In this document: one piece after another, positions 1-13,097 of the stretch
Numbering within the stretch: position 1 is the stretch's first letter
Layout of the letters: each line of letters opens with the position of its first letter
Position numbers and translations under genes: made by a program
The notes under the pieces: generated by a model
Seen by the model: only the letters and a program-made list of their open reading frames with translations
The model's database searches: none
Told to the model about the DNA's origin: nothing
Source of the DNA: Gerris lacustris
Lineage: Eukaryota > Arthropoda > Insecta > Hemiptera > Gerridae
Direction: 5' to 3'
Assembly (NCBI GenBank): GCA_951217055.1
Contig: OX578277.1
Coordinates: forward strand, 70,417,455-70,481,454
Length of the DNA stretch: 64,000 nucleotides

Positions 1-1630
1 CTTAAAATTTAAACATCTACTAAAGTATAAGTTCTTACTTTTAGTTAAATTGTTGTAATAATTACAGAATTCTAATATATTTATATAAAATACAAAATAT
101 TTTGTGTTACAAAATATCTTTTGTCATCATTTGGCCTGCTGATTCTACTATAATTTATTTTTTCTTCACATTTTTGGCATACAACTTTATTGTAGCAAGT
201 AATCATGGCGAAATCAACAATGTAAATTATTGGCAACAAATTTTAACCAATTGAGTTAAATGAAATATTGAACACACTCAGTTTATTTAAATAAGACAGT
301 TTGATAGAAAAAGCTAGGACCATGAAATTACAAGCTACATTTAACTTAACAAACAACTGTAAAGTGCGCTCTCTTCTCTACTATTACATTCAGTATTCAT
401 GCTAGTAGTCTGAGTTAATTGCCTGGGGATCCCATGTTTGGTTTTCACCCAACATCAAGGACTCTATAGGAGTAGAGTCTGTAACACACTGACCCTTTAT
501 TGCCCATCAGTGCAATAATAGCAATGAGCCATCTAGCTGGCCTGACTCCCAGTGAGTTTTTTTCCCCCTCTTCTAGTAATCTAGGTATGATACCGTTACC
601 TACAGCCTATATAGTTTATTTCAATTTTTATTAGTAAATTGGTTAAAACTATTCCACACAAGTTAAGATTAGCGAGGATTTGGACAGCAGGTTCCTGATA
701 AAGAAAAGTTCTGGGTAAGTCACAAAATTGACTCTTTTGCTCTTTATATTATATCACTTATCTTACAATTATAATATTTTTGGTTACTAATGATAATAGA
801 TAAATTGTATGTACATTAACTAACAAGCAAAAGAATCATAAAATTTTGCATTTTTTAAATATGTTAACTTTTTATTCAACGCTCAATCTCAGACAGCATA
901 CAATTTTTATAAAGGGTGAGGAAAAAAATTCTGTTTGACAGACTACCTATCGAGAAAGCCTCTCAATAGTTAGTGTTGGGGGTTGGCTGGCTCTACAACC
1001 CAATAAAAAAATACTGCACCCAATTCTTAGGCAGAGTCCAGCACAGTACCATTCTCATATTACTTCATGCTGGTGCCTTCTATCCTGGTCTATGTGGCAG
1101 CATCCTTTGTTTTCTTTTCTTTAGGTTTTTCTAACCTTTCCTTGTTCATTTAATGTGGCTGTTTTAATTGACAGAATAAGTTGGCTTGGTGTATATGAGT
1201 AGCAATATTACAAGATGAGTATTAAGAATACAAAGAGCTTATTATTAATTTATATAAAGTCTAAGAAGATAAATTATTGATATTTAAGAGCTGTTTTTTT
1301 TTTTTTTATTAAGAACTATTGTATAATATAGTTATGTTAACTCATCAGTTATCAGGTTTCCTAGAGACCAAGCATTCTTATTCCGCCATGTTCTTAGTAT
1401 ATAAGATAATACATAATATGTAGATCAAGAGATGAATTTTATCAGGTTTCCTAAGGAAACTGAGCATTTGAATCTGATCTTAGTATAATATGAGGTAATA
1501 CCTGGTACTTATATCAAGATACAATTTGTCAAGAGATCAAACCTTAAGTTGATTTTTTGGCATATGAGGCCAGGCTTGTACACAGACTTTGGTATGACTA
1601 ATGATAATCCTTAATCGATAACCTTAAGCT
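1..1630. other. AT-rich non-coding stretch
   Basis: No supported gene. It contains poly-A/T runs and no open frame with recognisable protein character. The slightly less AT-rich patches at about 420-560 and 960-1120 look like decayed repeat sequence but were not identified. Confidence 0.5.
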
Positions 1631-1632
1631 TA

Positions 1633-1785
1633 GTTTGCACGGGTCGAGTATTTTAGTAGAGTAGTTTAGTAATTTAATACTCAACTCATTTGGACACTTT
1701 GTTACATACTAAATTTATATTACTCGACATTGACTAAATTACTCAACCGTGGCTACTAATACTAAAATACTCGACCCGTGCAAAC
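1633..1785. mobile_element. 153-bp TA-flanked MITE (Tc1/mariner-type)
   Basis: The ends are 26-bp perfect terminal inverted repeats beginning GTTTGCACGGGTCGAG. The element is flanked on both sides by the dinucleotide TA (1631-1632 and 1786-1787), the TSD expected for Tc1/mariner-type movement. There is no coding capacity, so it depended on a transposase from elsewhere. Perfect TIRs suggest a fairly young insertion. The superfamily is inferred only from the TSD. Confidence 0.8.
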
Positions 1786-2085
1786 TAGGCTTTAATGTGT
1801 GCTTTCAAGTAGACAGATAAAGAAAAAACCTTAATAATTTGAAGTCTGTACGTTGTTTTTAAATGTATATTAAAATTTAGGTGGGAATTAAGGATTATTG
1901 TTATAAGTAGGAAGGTTGAGAAGTGAGTTGTTCTTATATATATCTTATAAATTAAAGTATACCAATAACTAAGAGACACAATAAGAGCAACACTTAAGCT
2001 AACATAAATAAAACAAGTTTTCAACATAAACCCCTATTTAATAAGTTAATAAAATAATAATAAATGAAGTACATTTTCAATAAAA

Positions 2086-2120
2086 TACTGTTAGAAATGT
2101 TGATGACATTTCTAACAGTA
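2086..2120. repeat. Short perfect hairpin
   Basis: Two 15-bp arms (TACTGTTAGAAATGT and its complement) pair perfectly around a 5-nt loop. It is too short for a pre-miRNA. It may be the core of an eroded MITE. Confidence 0.6.
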
Positions 2121-3200
2121 TACAAAAACACGCTACTACAAAAACAGATTTCATTTATAGGATTTATTTGGTAACTATCCTTCATAGTGAAAAATACTAA
2201 TTATATTTAAACTGATAAACGATACTTAGAGTTGTTTCAATAAATAACATTATTTTCAACATTTGTATTAAATTTAAACCTTGATTTATCTCTTTTCTTA
2301 ATAATAAAAGTATTAAAAACAAAAAAAAAACCTTTTACTTTGCTTATGTATATTTAAAAAGCTAAAAAATTAACACGGTTAATTTTATAAAAGAAAAAAA
2401 ATTAAATAATTTTATTAAAACTTAAATCTTGAAGAATGCCTTAAATTGGTTTTAAGAATGGCCTTTATTTTTAATAAAGCTTAACAAGACATTAAGAGGA
2501 ATTCTAAATAAATTTGTAAGCATATAATATCAAAGTGGATTAAAAAAAGAAAACAATTTTATATAAATTTAAACCATCACTTTTTAAATAAATTTCTATT
2601 TCTAAAATTTGTAAAATGGTGAACATTTTTAATACAACGAAAACACCTCCTTGTGATTAGTATTATTTTTTTTAGATTTGAAGTACAGTAAAAAAATTCA
2701 CGGTAAGAATAAATAATTATACATTTTTGATAGTAGTTAATCGAATAAATAAAAAAGTTAGGCCAGTTTATGATTTTTGAAAAATACTGGTAATGTTTGT
2801 TTGATCATCACAATTTATTTTAAAAGTTTTTATTTCTTCTATTTTATTAAATTTTTAACAAAATAAAATATTTACTAATATGAAAAACTGATTTTCTCTT
2901 TCTTTTAAATATTAAATTGTATTTTTAAATTAAATATTTCAATTAAAATAAATTATACGATCAAATTAAAAGACTAATGAAATGAAAGAGGAATAAAATA
3001 AACTAATAATAAAGAGCGACTCATTTTTTAAAAAAAAAAGGATTGGATAAAGAGGTGTGGTTTTTTTTTTAATTGTACAATTATACTTTTAAAGTAAGAC
3101 TGTTAGGATTTATAAATTACAAAGCCATAGAGTCAGTACTAATACAAATATTTTATTCTTGCTCATCACATTTTAAAAATCATTAAATGACTTACTTTAA
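2121..3200. other. AT-rich non-coding stretch
   Basis: Very AT-rich with many homopolymer runs. I see no gene, clear inverted repeat or tandem array here. Confidence 0.5.
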
Positions 3201-4030
3201 TAAGATGAGGCTTCCTTAAATTGCTTTCCTATTAAAGTGAGATTAGAATTTGAGATGGTTAAAACATTCTCATCTCACTTTGCTTAAATGAAAAGTATCA
3301 CTGTTAGATTTTTGAAAGGATTAGTCATAATCCTCTTTCCTCACTCATTTTTACTGTAGAGAGCACAAAAATCACTTAAAAAGTTTTGAGGAATTCAAAA
3401 ATGTACTTCATCTCTTTATTTATTAATATAACCATTTCACTATAGAGTGCGGTAAGGCTCAACTTATTTTTATGATGTTATCTTTTACTTAGTGTTAGTG
3501 GAGTACTTTATTAGTATAATCACTCTCTCACTTAGTAGAATTTATCACTTTACTGTAGAGTGTGGGGAGGCTCAACAGTTATCATTTAACTTAGCTTTTG
3601 CTGAGTACTTTGCTAGTGGAATTACTAACTCAAATATTTGAATGTATCGCTTTACTCTGGAGAGAAGTAAGGCTCTATTACCATTTGAATTAATATGGGT
3701 GAAGTCCTCATTATAGAAACAATTTTTTAGAATACTCACTCTACTGTGAACTGTACTTTATTCTACAGTCAAGCTCTTAGGGCACTGCACCAATACTAAG
3801 AAAAATTAGAATGACATAATCATACTAACTGTCAAGCCTCACTTCACACTAGTCAACCACTCTCTTTACCTCTGTATAGTAAAGTAAGTACTCTACTAGT
3901 AGAATTCATTAGGTAAAGTAGTTTACTAATAAGTGAGATGAAGTTCAGTATGTAATTTGACAATTAATTTTTATTAGTGGATTAATATACTATTAGAGTC
4001 TCACACTCTACAATTAGAGTGGCATAACTC
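3200..4030. repeat. Degenerate tandem repeat, period about 105-115 bp
   Basis: A recurring block resembling TAGAGTGCGGTAAGGCTCAA appears at about 3441, 3555 and 3655, with weaker relatives at about 3340 and 3730-3780. Between blocks, words such as GAGTACTTTNNTAGT recur. Spacing of about 114 then 100 nt suggests an old minisatellite that has drifted. No coding frame survives. Confidence 0.45.
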
Positions 4031-6724
4031 ACCATTTCAGCAATTTAAAGATGTTATAATCCCATTCATTACCTAACTTACTTTTTAAGACATGAGGCTT
4101 TCAAAGGAATCCTTTCTCTCGTGCAATCCCTTATTAAAAATTAAAAGTATTTGTAAATCATTGTGATAATCACAGTAAAACTTATGAGCAGATCTCATAA
4201 CAATTATTACCTCCGTAACAATTACTGTTATGGGTTTGAATCTACAGATAATTAAAACATATTAGAGATTTTTTTACACATAAGATCTATTTATGTGGAA
4301 TTTTGATATAATATAGAATTTAACATACACAACATATCTTAGTTATAATATTCGTATTCTACATTAATATAAATCATAGAAGTGTTGGCACTATGTAAAG
4401 AAACTGTAATTACAATTGAAAATTACTAATGGCCAAATGATTTAAGCTAAGTAAATAGCAGATCCAATATAATAATTTTTATCTTAAAAATTAGTAGAAA
4501 GGAAGGGGAAAAAAGTTTAATAGTCTGTTAAATAAATAAGTTTCAGGGCTTTCCAATCATTCAAAAATCTTTTTATCATATAATTGGACCTCTTTATCCT
4601 TTCCCTCTTAGTTTTGTGTTCATAGTCACAAAATGTACTACCTATTTGATTGTCCATTGTTCTTCCTATTCATTATTCATAGAATCTAAACTTATTCCTG
4701 GTGATTCCCAAAGGGCTAGGTCTAATAGACTAGTTTGATTTTACTACTTTGAATATATATTTTTATGGAAAAAAAAAAAAAAATGTTAAACTAATTTTTA
4801 AGATATTATCTGTATCTCCATTCAGTATACTAAAAATCAATAATACAAGATGTATCGTACTTAAAAGAAAAGTAGTTTAACTCAGTTCAAGTTAAAAAAA
4901 TAAATTATTAATTATAAAATTAATATAAAGAAAAATTAAAAATGTCTGTTCCATTAATTAAGAATCTTTATTATTAAAACAATAATAAAATGGGCCAACA
5001 AAAAGGGATACAATAAAATAACAGATTTGTTAAAAGAATGAAGGTAAAGATAAATATTATTATAAATAATAATGTGTATAAATTTTCTGATTTAACAAGC
5101 ACATTTATATTCTATAATAAATTCTAGTGAAAATTTACCAATAAGATAAAAGTATTATTAAATTTTAACAAAAAAATACACCAACATTTGGTGTTATAAT
5201 AATAGTCAAACTGTATAATTTACTCTAAAATTACCCCCTTTTTACCTTCTCCAAATATATAAAATAAATATGTATTTCAGATTGATTGAAGGAAAGCTGC
5301 TTGCTTTAACTGTGTATTTAAAATTAAAATAAAACTTATATACAATTTTTTCAGAAATAATTTTTTAATAATGAGACGTAATTATTACTCTTTGTAGCTA
5401 GTTAGAAATTAATATTTTATTTTTTGGAAAAAAAACCTTTTTAATATTGAATAAGCAATTATTGTATAGTCTAATATAATGCAACAAACACTATGTAGAA
5501 GCAAATGGAAATTAATAAAAATGAATAAATAAAAAGAGATTTTACTGTCATTTCTTAATGTTACAAAATTAGCAGTGCCTGCTATCGTTACATTTTTTTA
5601 TTTTATAATAATGATAACTATTTTAGGATTATTTTTAAAGAAGGAATGAATAAATATTTTTATTTATGACAAACTTTTTGTCATAAAATAAAATGTATTA
5701 TTAAAATTTATAAAATAAAGTTTATTATTCTTTACAAGTAAGATTTTTTTTTATTGATAGTTGTAAATATTAATTATTTTGAGATGTAATTTTTAATGAC
5801 TTCTTGCCAGAGTTTTTGATAATAGTTGATTGTGCTATTTGGGCAGTGCCACTAATTTCAATCTAAGCTGTTTAATAAATTATAACAATGTAGGAATGCG
5901 GGTGGCAACCATGTTTTAAATTGTGTAAAAATATATTTTAGAGTAATGGAAACAGTTTTCTTTCAAGTTTTTACCTGAAAACCTTGATTGTTAAGATGAA
6001 CCTTGATTGCAAAAGTTAGAGCTAAATTAGTCTATGTGTTTGAGTGGGAGATGACAGATTTTAACTTCATAATAACTTTAATTAAATCTCATAATAATCT
6101 TTAATTAAAAAGTTCATAAAAAAATACTGAACCATATAATGAAAGCCACCTATTGATAAAACTAATTGACCAAAATTAATCTATAAATCCTACAAATTGA
6201 GCTATATTAAAAAAATAACTGTTTTTACAGACCTTAAACATCTCTCACCATATCAATAAATAAAATCATACTAATATCTTACTTTTAGAGGCAAAAAGTA
6301 TTAAAATTTTGTCAGTGGAAAGTTCATAAGGAAAGGAAAGTAAAGGTTTAAAAATACTTTAAATTGATCAGTCGCTACTAACTCTTGATTATTATCCTAG
6401 CAAGGGGTTTATATTTATCTATTTTTAAAAAAAACTTCGTGGAAAAGGTGGATTTTTAAGAATCTATTTTCAGAAAAATGTCTTAAAACTGACACCCAAA
6501 TAATTGAACAAATACATATACATAGAATAATGATCAAAAGATTCGTTCAAGAAGTTCTTAGTTCCGTTGATTGCAACTGTGAAACAAGTTAACTTTTTTT
6601 TTTTAATCAACATCATTCTTAGATAATAGTTGCTTAGATATTATAGTTGCTTTTTAAAAAGAAATATCTTGTTAAGAAATTAACAAGAATTTTGTTAATT
6701 AATCATTAACAAATATCACTATTA
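4031..6724. other. AT-rich non-coding stretch
   Basis: No gene or bounded mobile element recognised. Composition is strongly AT with A/T homopolymers throughout. Confidence 0.5.
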
Positions 6725-6728
6725 ATTT

Positions 6729-6730
<2 letters not shown>

Positions 6731-6807
<77 letters not shown>
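6731..6807. repeat. (AT)n microsatellite
   Basis: About 38 uninterrupted AT dinucleotides, which is cruciform-prone and probably length-polymorphic. Confidence 0.95.
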
Positions 6808-6809
<2 letters not shown>

Positions 6810-7730
6810 AAGAAAGTTTACTATATTAAAAATTCAATAAAGCACTCTGTTAATAAAATGTTGAACAAAAAAACAATGTGCACATTATAACAGATATAAA
6901 TTAAATTTCAAATACGTAGATTAATTTTTTTTTTCGGCATTGACTGTGATAGTTACTAAAAATAAATAAATAAAATTAAATAAACAAAAATAAACATAAT
7001 ACAAGTTATTTAGTAAGATTATCTACATTAACTTGATTAATAAATTGTATGAAGTCGTCAAAGATATTTAAGGACACAATATATAGGTTCTAGATTTATT
7101 TATCTAGAACTAATAAACAGACTATCCCAGTGTGCCGTTTAGTTTTTCGAAGTGATGCGTAAGATATAAAATAAATTTAATATTTAAAATAATTCTGTTT
7201 TATTACAGTATCTAAACTATTAGATATTAGAATTATTTTTATAGGGATTTATATTTTGTGTTCATATATTATAATATAATAATAGAAATAAAAAAAAACA
7301 TGTACAATATAAAAACATGTTATAATTCTTTTACTTTGTAGTATTTATTTACTTGGAATTTGGAAAAAAATATAATAAGAAATTATTCTGGACTTAAAGA
7401 ATATAATTGACTGGAGTCATCAACTGTGGGAAATTTCTTTTTTAACCACTTAATGGCTAAAGCTTCTTTACGTTGCCAATTATGCTCTTTTATGAAGATG
7501 ATCCATTTATTTATTTTGAAATAGTTTTAAAACTGCAATAAAATTACATTAATGAAAACCCCCCCCCAAAAAAAAAACGGGATCAAAGAGTCTAAGAGGC
7601 TTAAGGTCTTCCTGAAATCACTAACTAAACCTCTTGATTTAATTTCTAGAGAGGTGAGACTTGTTCATTCTATCAATTCTGTTGAACAAGTATAGAAAGA
7701 AAGTAAACAAATAATAAACAACTATTGTTA

Positions 7731-8789
7731 GTCCAGGAAAATAAGGAATAATAGGGGAAATAATTTATAAAGTTTTGACACTTTGTGAAAACACTCTTAA
7801 GGGGTGTAGTAGTAACAAACAGTAAAGTTCTCCCCTCTTAGAGGGGTGCATCCCCCCTCCCCCCCTCCTTAAAGCCCAAAATTTCCTTTTTTCACTTTTT
7901 ACGTAAATTTTTTATTTTATTTTTTTATAAGAGAAGTGTTATTAACAAAAATATTTTTCACATAATTCTGCACAAAAAGGTACTATGCATAATTGAAGTG
8001 AGACAAACCGTTTCCGAAATATTGTAGTTGGAAAAAGATAAAAAATATTTTTGCGAACCAGCATATGTTAAAAACAACTCTTCCAATTTTAATGAACTTT
8101 GGATGGTAGGTCATAATTGCCCATTGCTCAGTACAAATTGATAGTTTAATTAATAATTGACACAAAAAATTGATCAACAGACAGGGAATTAATTAAGCAA
8201 ATGTAAAGAGCGCAGACGGTTGGAATTAATTTTGGGCTATCTGCAGGCTACTTTCGACAATCCCTCTAAATTTCATAATAATCAGTTGAGTACTTTTGAA
8301 GATATAGGTGTAAATAAATGTATGTTTGTGTGCATGTGAAAGATAAAATAATGGGTGCAGAAGGTTGAAACTTATATGGTATCAACAATTGGCTAATTAT
8401 GACCAACCATCCAAAGTTCATTAAAATCAGAAGTGTGTTTTTAAGATATGTTGGTTCGCAAAAATACGGTAATCGATTTTTTATTTTTTTCCAACTACAA
8501 TATCTCGAAAACTGTTTGTCTTACTTCAAACATGCATAGGACCTTTTTTGTACAGAATTATGTGAAAAAATATTTTTGGTAATAACACTTCTCTTCTAAA
8601 AATAAACCGTTTTGCGTAAAAAGTGAAAAAGGGGAAAATTAAGGAGGGGGAGGTGGGGAAGCGCCCCCCTAAGAGGGGGGAACTTAACTGTTTCTTACTA
8701 CTACACCCCTTAAGAGTGTTTTCACAAAGTTTCAAAACTTTATAAATTATTTCCTTCATTTGCTGTTTTTTTTACTAATTTGCCTGGAC
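7731..8789. mobile_element. 1.06-kb palindromic TA-flanked element
   Basis: The left arm (about 7731-8165) is repeated in inverted orientation in the right arm (about 8375-8789) with roughly 85-90% identity, leaving a spacer of about 200 bp. The termini match as GTCCAGG...CCTGGAC and are flanked by TA on both sides (7729-7730 and 8790-8791). Each arm carries the same landmarks: an AAGGGGTGTAGTAGTA block, a C-rich/G-rich pair, and a word resembling CATGCATA. No transposase is present. It is a foldback-type non-autonomous DNA element. Open frames inside it are not protein-like. Confidence 0.8.
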
Positions 8790-8791
8790 TA

Positions 8792-10431
8792 TGTTTTAAT
8801 TTTAATTATATTGATCAAGATCAATAATATTTAAGATCTGTTGACTTAACATCTGAGAAACTGACTTAGATCTGTAGAATTATTCATAACATCATTTTTA
8901 TGTAAGAGGAAAGAAAATTGGTCATCTTCAGTGCTAGAGAGATAAAATGTGGTAGAGTCAGAGATGGAGTTGTGAATGTGGTTTAGTTAAAATCTGGTAG
9001 ATTCAAGCACTAGTGTGTCAACTCCCAAACTTATACAATGTGCAGTGCAATTGTTTAATATTTTATTTCAAACTATTTTCTCAAGTTTACATATAACCAA
9101 AAACTTATCAGCGATTTAGTTGAAATGTTTCATATTGGCCCATAGTCTGTACTAAGGGAAAAATTAATTTAAAAATACTTTCTCTTTATATGAGAAAGTA
9201 AAAACCTGTAAATATCAAAATACCAAATTTATATTCAGTTTTGCTGTTCTGTAAAAACAAACATCTTTTCAAAATGCATGTGTTTTTTTTAATAAGAAGG
9301 AAGTAAACAAATAAAAATAATTAAATTAATTCAATAGGAAAGAAAATTAAGAGAAATATAGAAAAAAAAATTGGAAAATTTAGTATTTTAAATGGTTAAA
9401 AAATAATATTGCTAGCTAGATTTATTTGAAGGGAACAGTCAGTTTACAACTTATTAAACGGAAAAAAAACTAGTCCAACAATAATATGGTAGTGAGATGT
9501 TTAAATAAATTTATATAAAATGAAATGCTATTTATTAAAAAAAAAACCTATGTTATAATGTATTTAAAATATATTGTAATTGATAACATTTTTTTGTAAA
9601 TAAATCATAACATGGGATAAACCTTTTCTTTCCAAAAGTTGGATCCTATGTAAAAAAAATATATATATATTTAAAAAAAAATTGGGAAACGTATTTGTAA
9701 TCATAAGCAGAGTTATCAAAAAAAGTAAAATTTATTTTAGCTCTTCGTCTTTTTAATTCATAAATAAATAATAAAACTCATGTGTCAATTTTGTCAATAA
9801 AAAAATAATAATCATAAACAGATAACAATTTATATAGCTTCACAATAATCGTGAAATCAAAGAATAGATATTAATTCACACTTTAATAATAATGATAAAC
9901 AAAAAAAAAAGTGAGTTAGGTATATATAAATCTATCTCTATATATCTTTGTAAACAATTTTTTTCTAGATATTTAGATAAACAATTTTCTGAGTGTAACC
10001 CCCCCCCTTTCCTATTAAATCCTTGTTCCTAGCTTGTAAAAATTATGTTTGTCTACATGAGCTTAACATTTTAATGCATTAATAAATTCTATTATTATAT
10101 ATAATTTTCATTTATCAAAATAATGGTACATTGTCATAATTAATCATTTCAACAATATGTATATTGTTATTTTATAATTATTATTAAAATGATTGAGTTT
10201 AAATTTTCTATCAAAATTACAAATGTTCGATCGGCATTCAGTTTCAGTTATTAGTAGAGTATTGAGCACACACACACAAAAAAATATTTATAGCAAATTA
10301 GGAAATAAATTATAATCATGAAACTTTTTTGAAATGTTTTGCATCACTAACTAAAATTTTTAATCTAAATCTTAAAATAATGAATATTGCAGTATGATTT
10401 ACTTTACCAGGGCTGCAGTAAACAATTTGGC
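8792..10431. other. AT-rich non-coding stretch
   Basis: No gene seen. It contains simple A/T runs and a short C run near 10000. Confidence 0.5.
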
Positions 10432-10439
10432 ATCCTGAG

Positions 10440-10571
10440 CAGTGGTGTAGCTAGGGCATTGGGAGCCCCTGGAAAAAAAATTGATGAAAAAACCTCTCCC
10501 TTTAAGAAATAAGGGCCCCCTCGATGCCTATTTGAGGGCTCGACCGCAATGCGCCCATAGTTACACCACTG
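10440..10571. mobile_element. 132-bp hAT MITE with exact 8-bp TSD
   Basis: The left terminus is CAGTGGTGTAGCTAGGGC and the right terminus is its imperfect complement ending TTACACCACTG. ATCCTGAG flanks both sides exactly (10432-10439 and 10572-10579), an 8-bp TSD diagnostic of hAT-type insertion. It is non-coding. Confidence 0.9.
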
Positions 10572-10579
10572 ATCCTGAG

Positions 10580-13097
10580 GTTATTATTCTAATGGACATT
10601 TAATTTTTGATAAAGCTCTCATTGCCTTGACATTCAGAATGGCCTAGGAACATAAAAAGTGAGGGAGTGCCCCTTGAATTAAATGTGCTTACCTTTACAT
10701 TAATTAAGGGCTTAATACCAAATGTATCAAAGTGAATATTCTCTTTAGGAGCATTGTTAGCTGTTAGAAGTAGTAATTATACTTACTAATACTACCAACA
10801 ATTTATTCAGCTGATAAAATTATTGAGTATTCTTAGATATAAGTAAAGAATACGTACATAAGCTCTATTAATGAATAAAACTTATTGATATAGATGTTGC
10901 ACAAGTTGATTGAATTAGGCTGTAAGAAAGAAACATTGCTGTCAGATTAATAATTGGGTGCAATTAGAGTTATATCAATAGTCAATAGATAATAAAAACA
11001 TCAATGTGTGTAGAGTCATTGATTTTTATTAACTATGAATAGACTCAATTCAAAGGTGCTTGACAATATCTGAAAAAAAAATGTTACGGAAAATCATTTG
11101 TTAGTGCGATAATACTAAACTTAAATTCTTGCTTTCACCAAATATTTTTCTATTCAAAACCATCGTATTATTTAGTGATTTCAGTAAAAACTGGAATTAA
11201 ATCCCAATGAACCAATAGAGTATGTTAAACTGCACATTTCCAGGAGTGTAGTAAATATTTATATTTATAAGGGGAGGATAAAAGTCTATCAATGAGAGTA
11301 GGCCCAGGGACACGAGTTTTTAATTTAAAAATATTAACAAAAGGTTTAAAGTATAAGAACAAATTTAAATAAATTATTATAGGCTGATTAGCCTATAGTC
11401 ATTTTGATGTGATTTCGCCAGTAACTAAATAATTTTACCTTAGTTTTCTATTCGGTAAAAATCTTGATTTTTTTTTAATTAAAATGTTCAAGGTCTAAAA
11501 AGACTACATGCATTTACAATTTTTAAAAATAATACACATAGATTTTAATTTTAAAATATACTTGTATGGCTCATGTATTCAAAAAATCACTCATTACATT
11601 ATACAATTAATGTAATTTACTTTGTTTTTTATGTCAAAAAGGAGCAAATTATGTCTAATATGAATAAGTGTTGCCTTTCCATCACACTTCCCCCTCCCTT
11701 CTCTGTTAATATTCTTTTCTATAATATTTTTTATTTTTAGAATAACCAAATAAATATGATAATTCATATCTTGATTAATATTTTGACTTGTAATTATTAT
11801 AATTTTTTTTTTTAGCTATTTCAAGTTCATGTATTTATTATAGAACAGAATAAAAGGTAAATTATTTTTATTTCTCTCTCTTTATTGCACTTTTCAGTTA
11901 ATATGTTTTTTTTTTAAAAAAAGTATTTATCAAATTATATTAATTTAAAGCTTGTTTAAATTATATTTAATAAAAAGAGCTTTATCAAGTAATTTATTTA
12001 CAAATTAAAACATAAATAAAAAGAAAATATGTTACCTAAATATTTTTATTTAGACAAACATTAAAGAAGAAAATTTGCCTTAATTGTAACATGCAGTTAT
12101 ATTATACTTTTGTATTAATTTAGCCCAATAATTGTTTTTGTTTTTTGGGAGATTGTAAATTGTGATGACTATAATTTTTAATTATACAAAAAAAAAAAAA
12201 AAATATGGAAAATAATTTAGTTTTGATTTTTTCCCCCCATCTTAGAAAAATTTGGTGAATTCTGTTTTTAATAAGCTATCTTTGACAGAGATATGCTTAC
12301 CATTGTAAACATAGACTTGCAGTCAAAGCGTCAAATGCGTTAAATTTTTTTCCTTTACAACAATTTAGATAATCTGGTGAAACACACTTCTCAAATGAGC
12401 CATGTTTTACCACTATTAAAGCCCATGAAAATGACAAGTATTGCCAAAAATGGCCAAAGAATAAAAATTGGAGAAACATGGCTCATTTTGTCAGGCAAAT
12501 GAACTGATTGCTAATCAAGTCTCCTTCTTTGACTCATGCCCTTGGAACACCTTTTATAAAGCAAAATAAAAAGTTAATAGTGTTTTTTATCTTTGCATCC
12601 AAGGGCAACACCGGATACTGCAGCTAGTTCTAAATAAATAAAGCTTTCAGATTGAAATATAGATCATTAAAATAATTTAATCTATGTAAAAAAAAACTGT
12701 AACCATGTATGATATATAGCCTGGGTACAATTTAAAGCTTACGGTTGAGGTCTCCTTATAAAAAATTACATACATTTATTTCATTATTTATATTTATTAA
12801 ACAAATAAATACACTAAAACATAATACAATTTTGAAAACATATTACGAAGACAATAAAACTTTAAGATTTATCAATTAATCAGTTTATTATAAGCACAAT
12901 AACAAAAAATAAAAAGGATTAAATTTACATTAATACAGTTTACTCCCCCTCATACAGGAAAAAAAAAAAAAAAAAATAGAAATAATAGACAGGAGACCAT
13001 AAAAATATGGAAAGAGGAACAGAGTTGAGGAGGAGGAAGATTGATACATCTGAGCTAGTACAGTACTACACAACACTACAGTGCTACATCACATTAA
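10580..13097. other. AT-rich non-coding stretch
   Basis: No supported gene. The short open frame on the minus strand at 12297-12479 shows no family resemblance. Confidence 0.5.
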
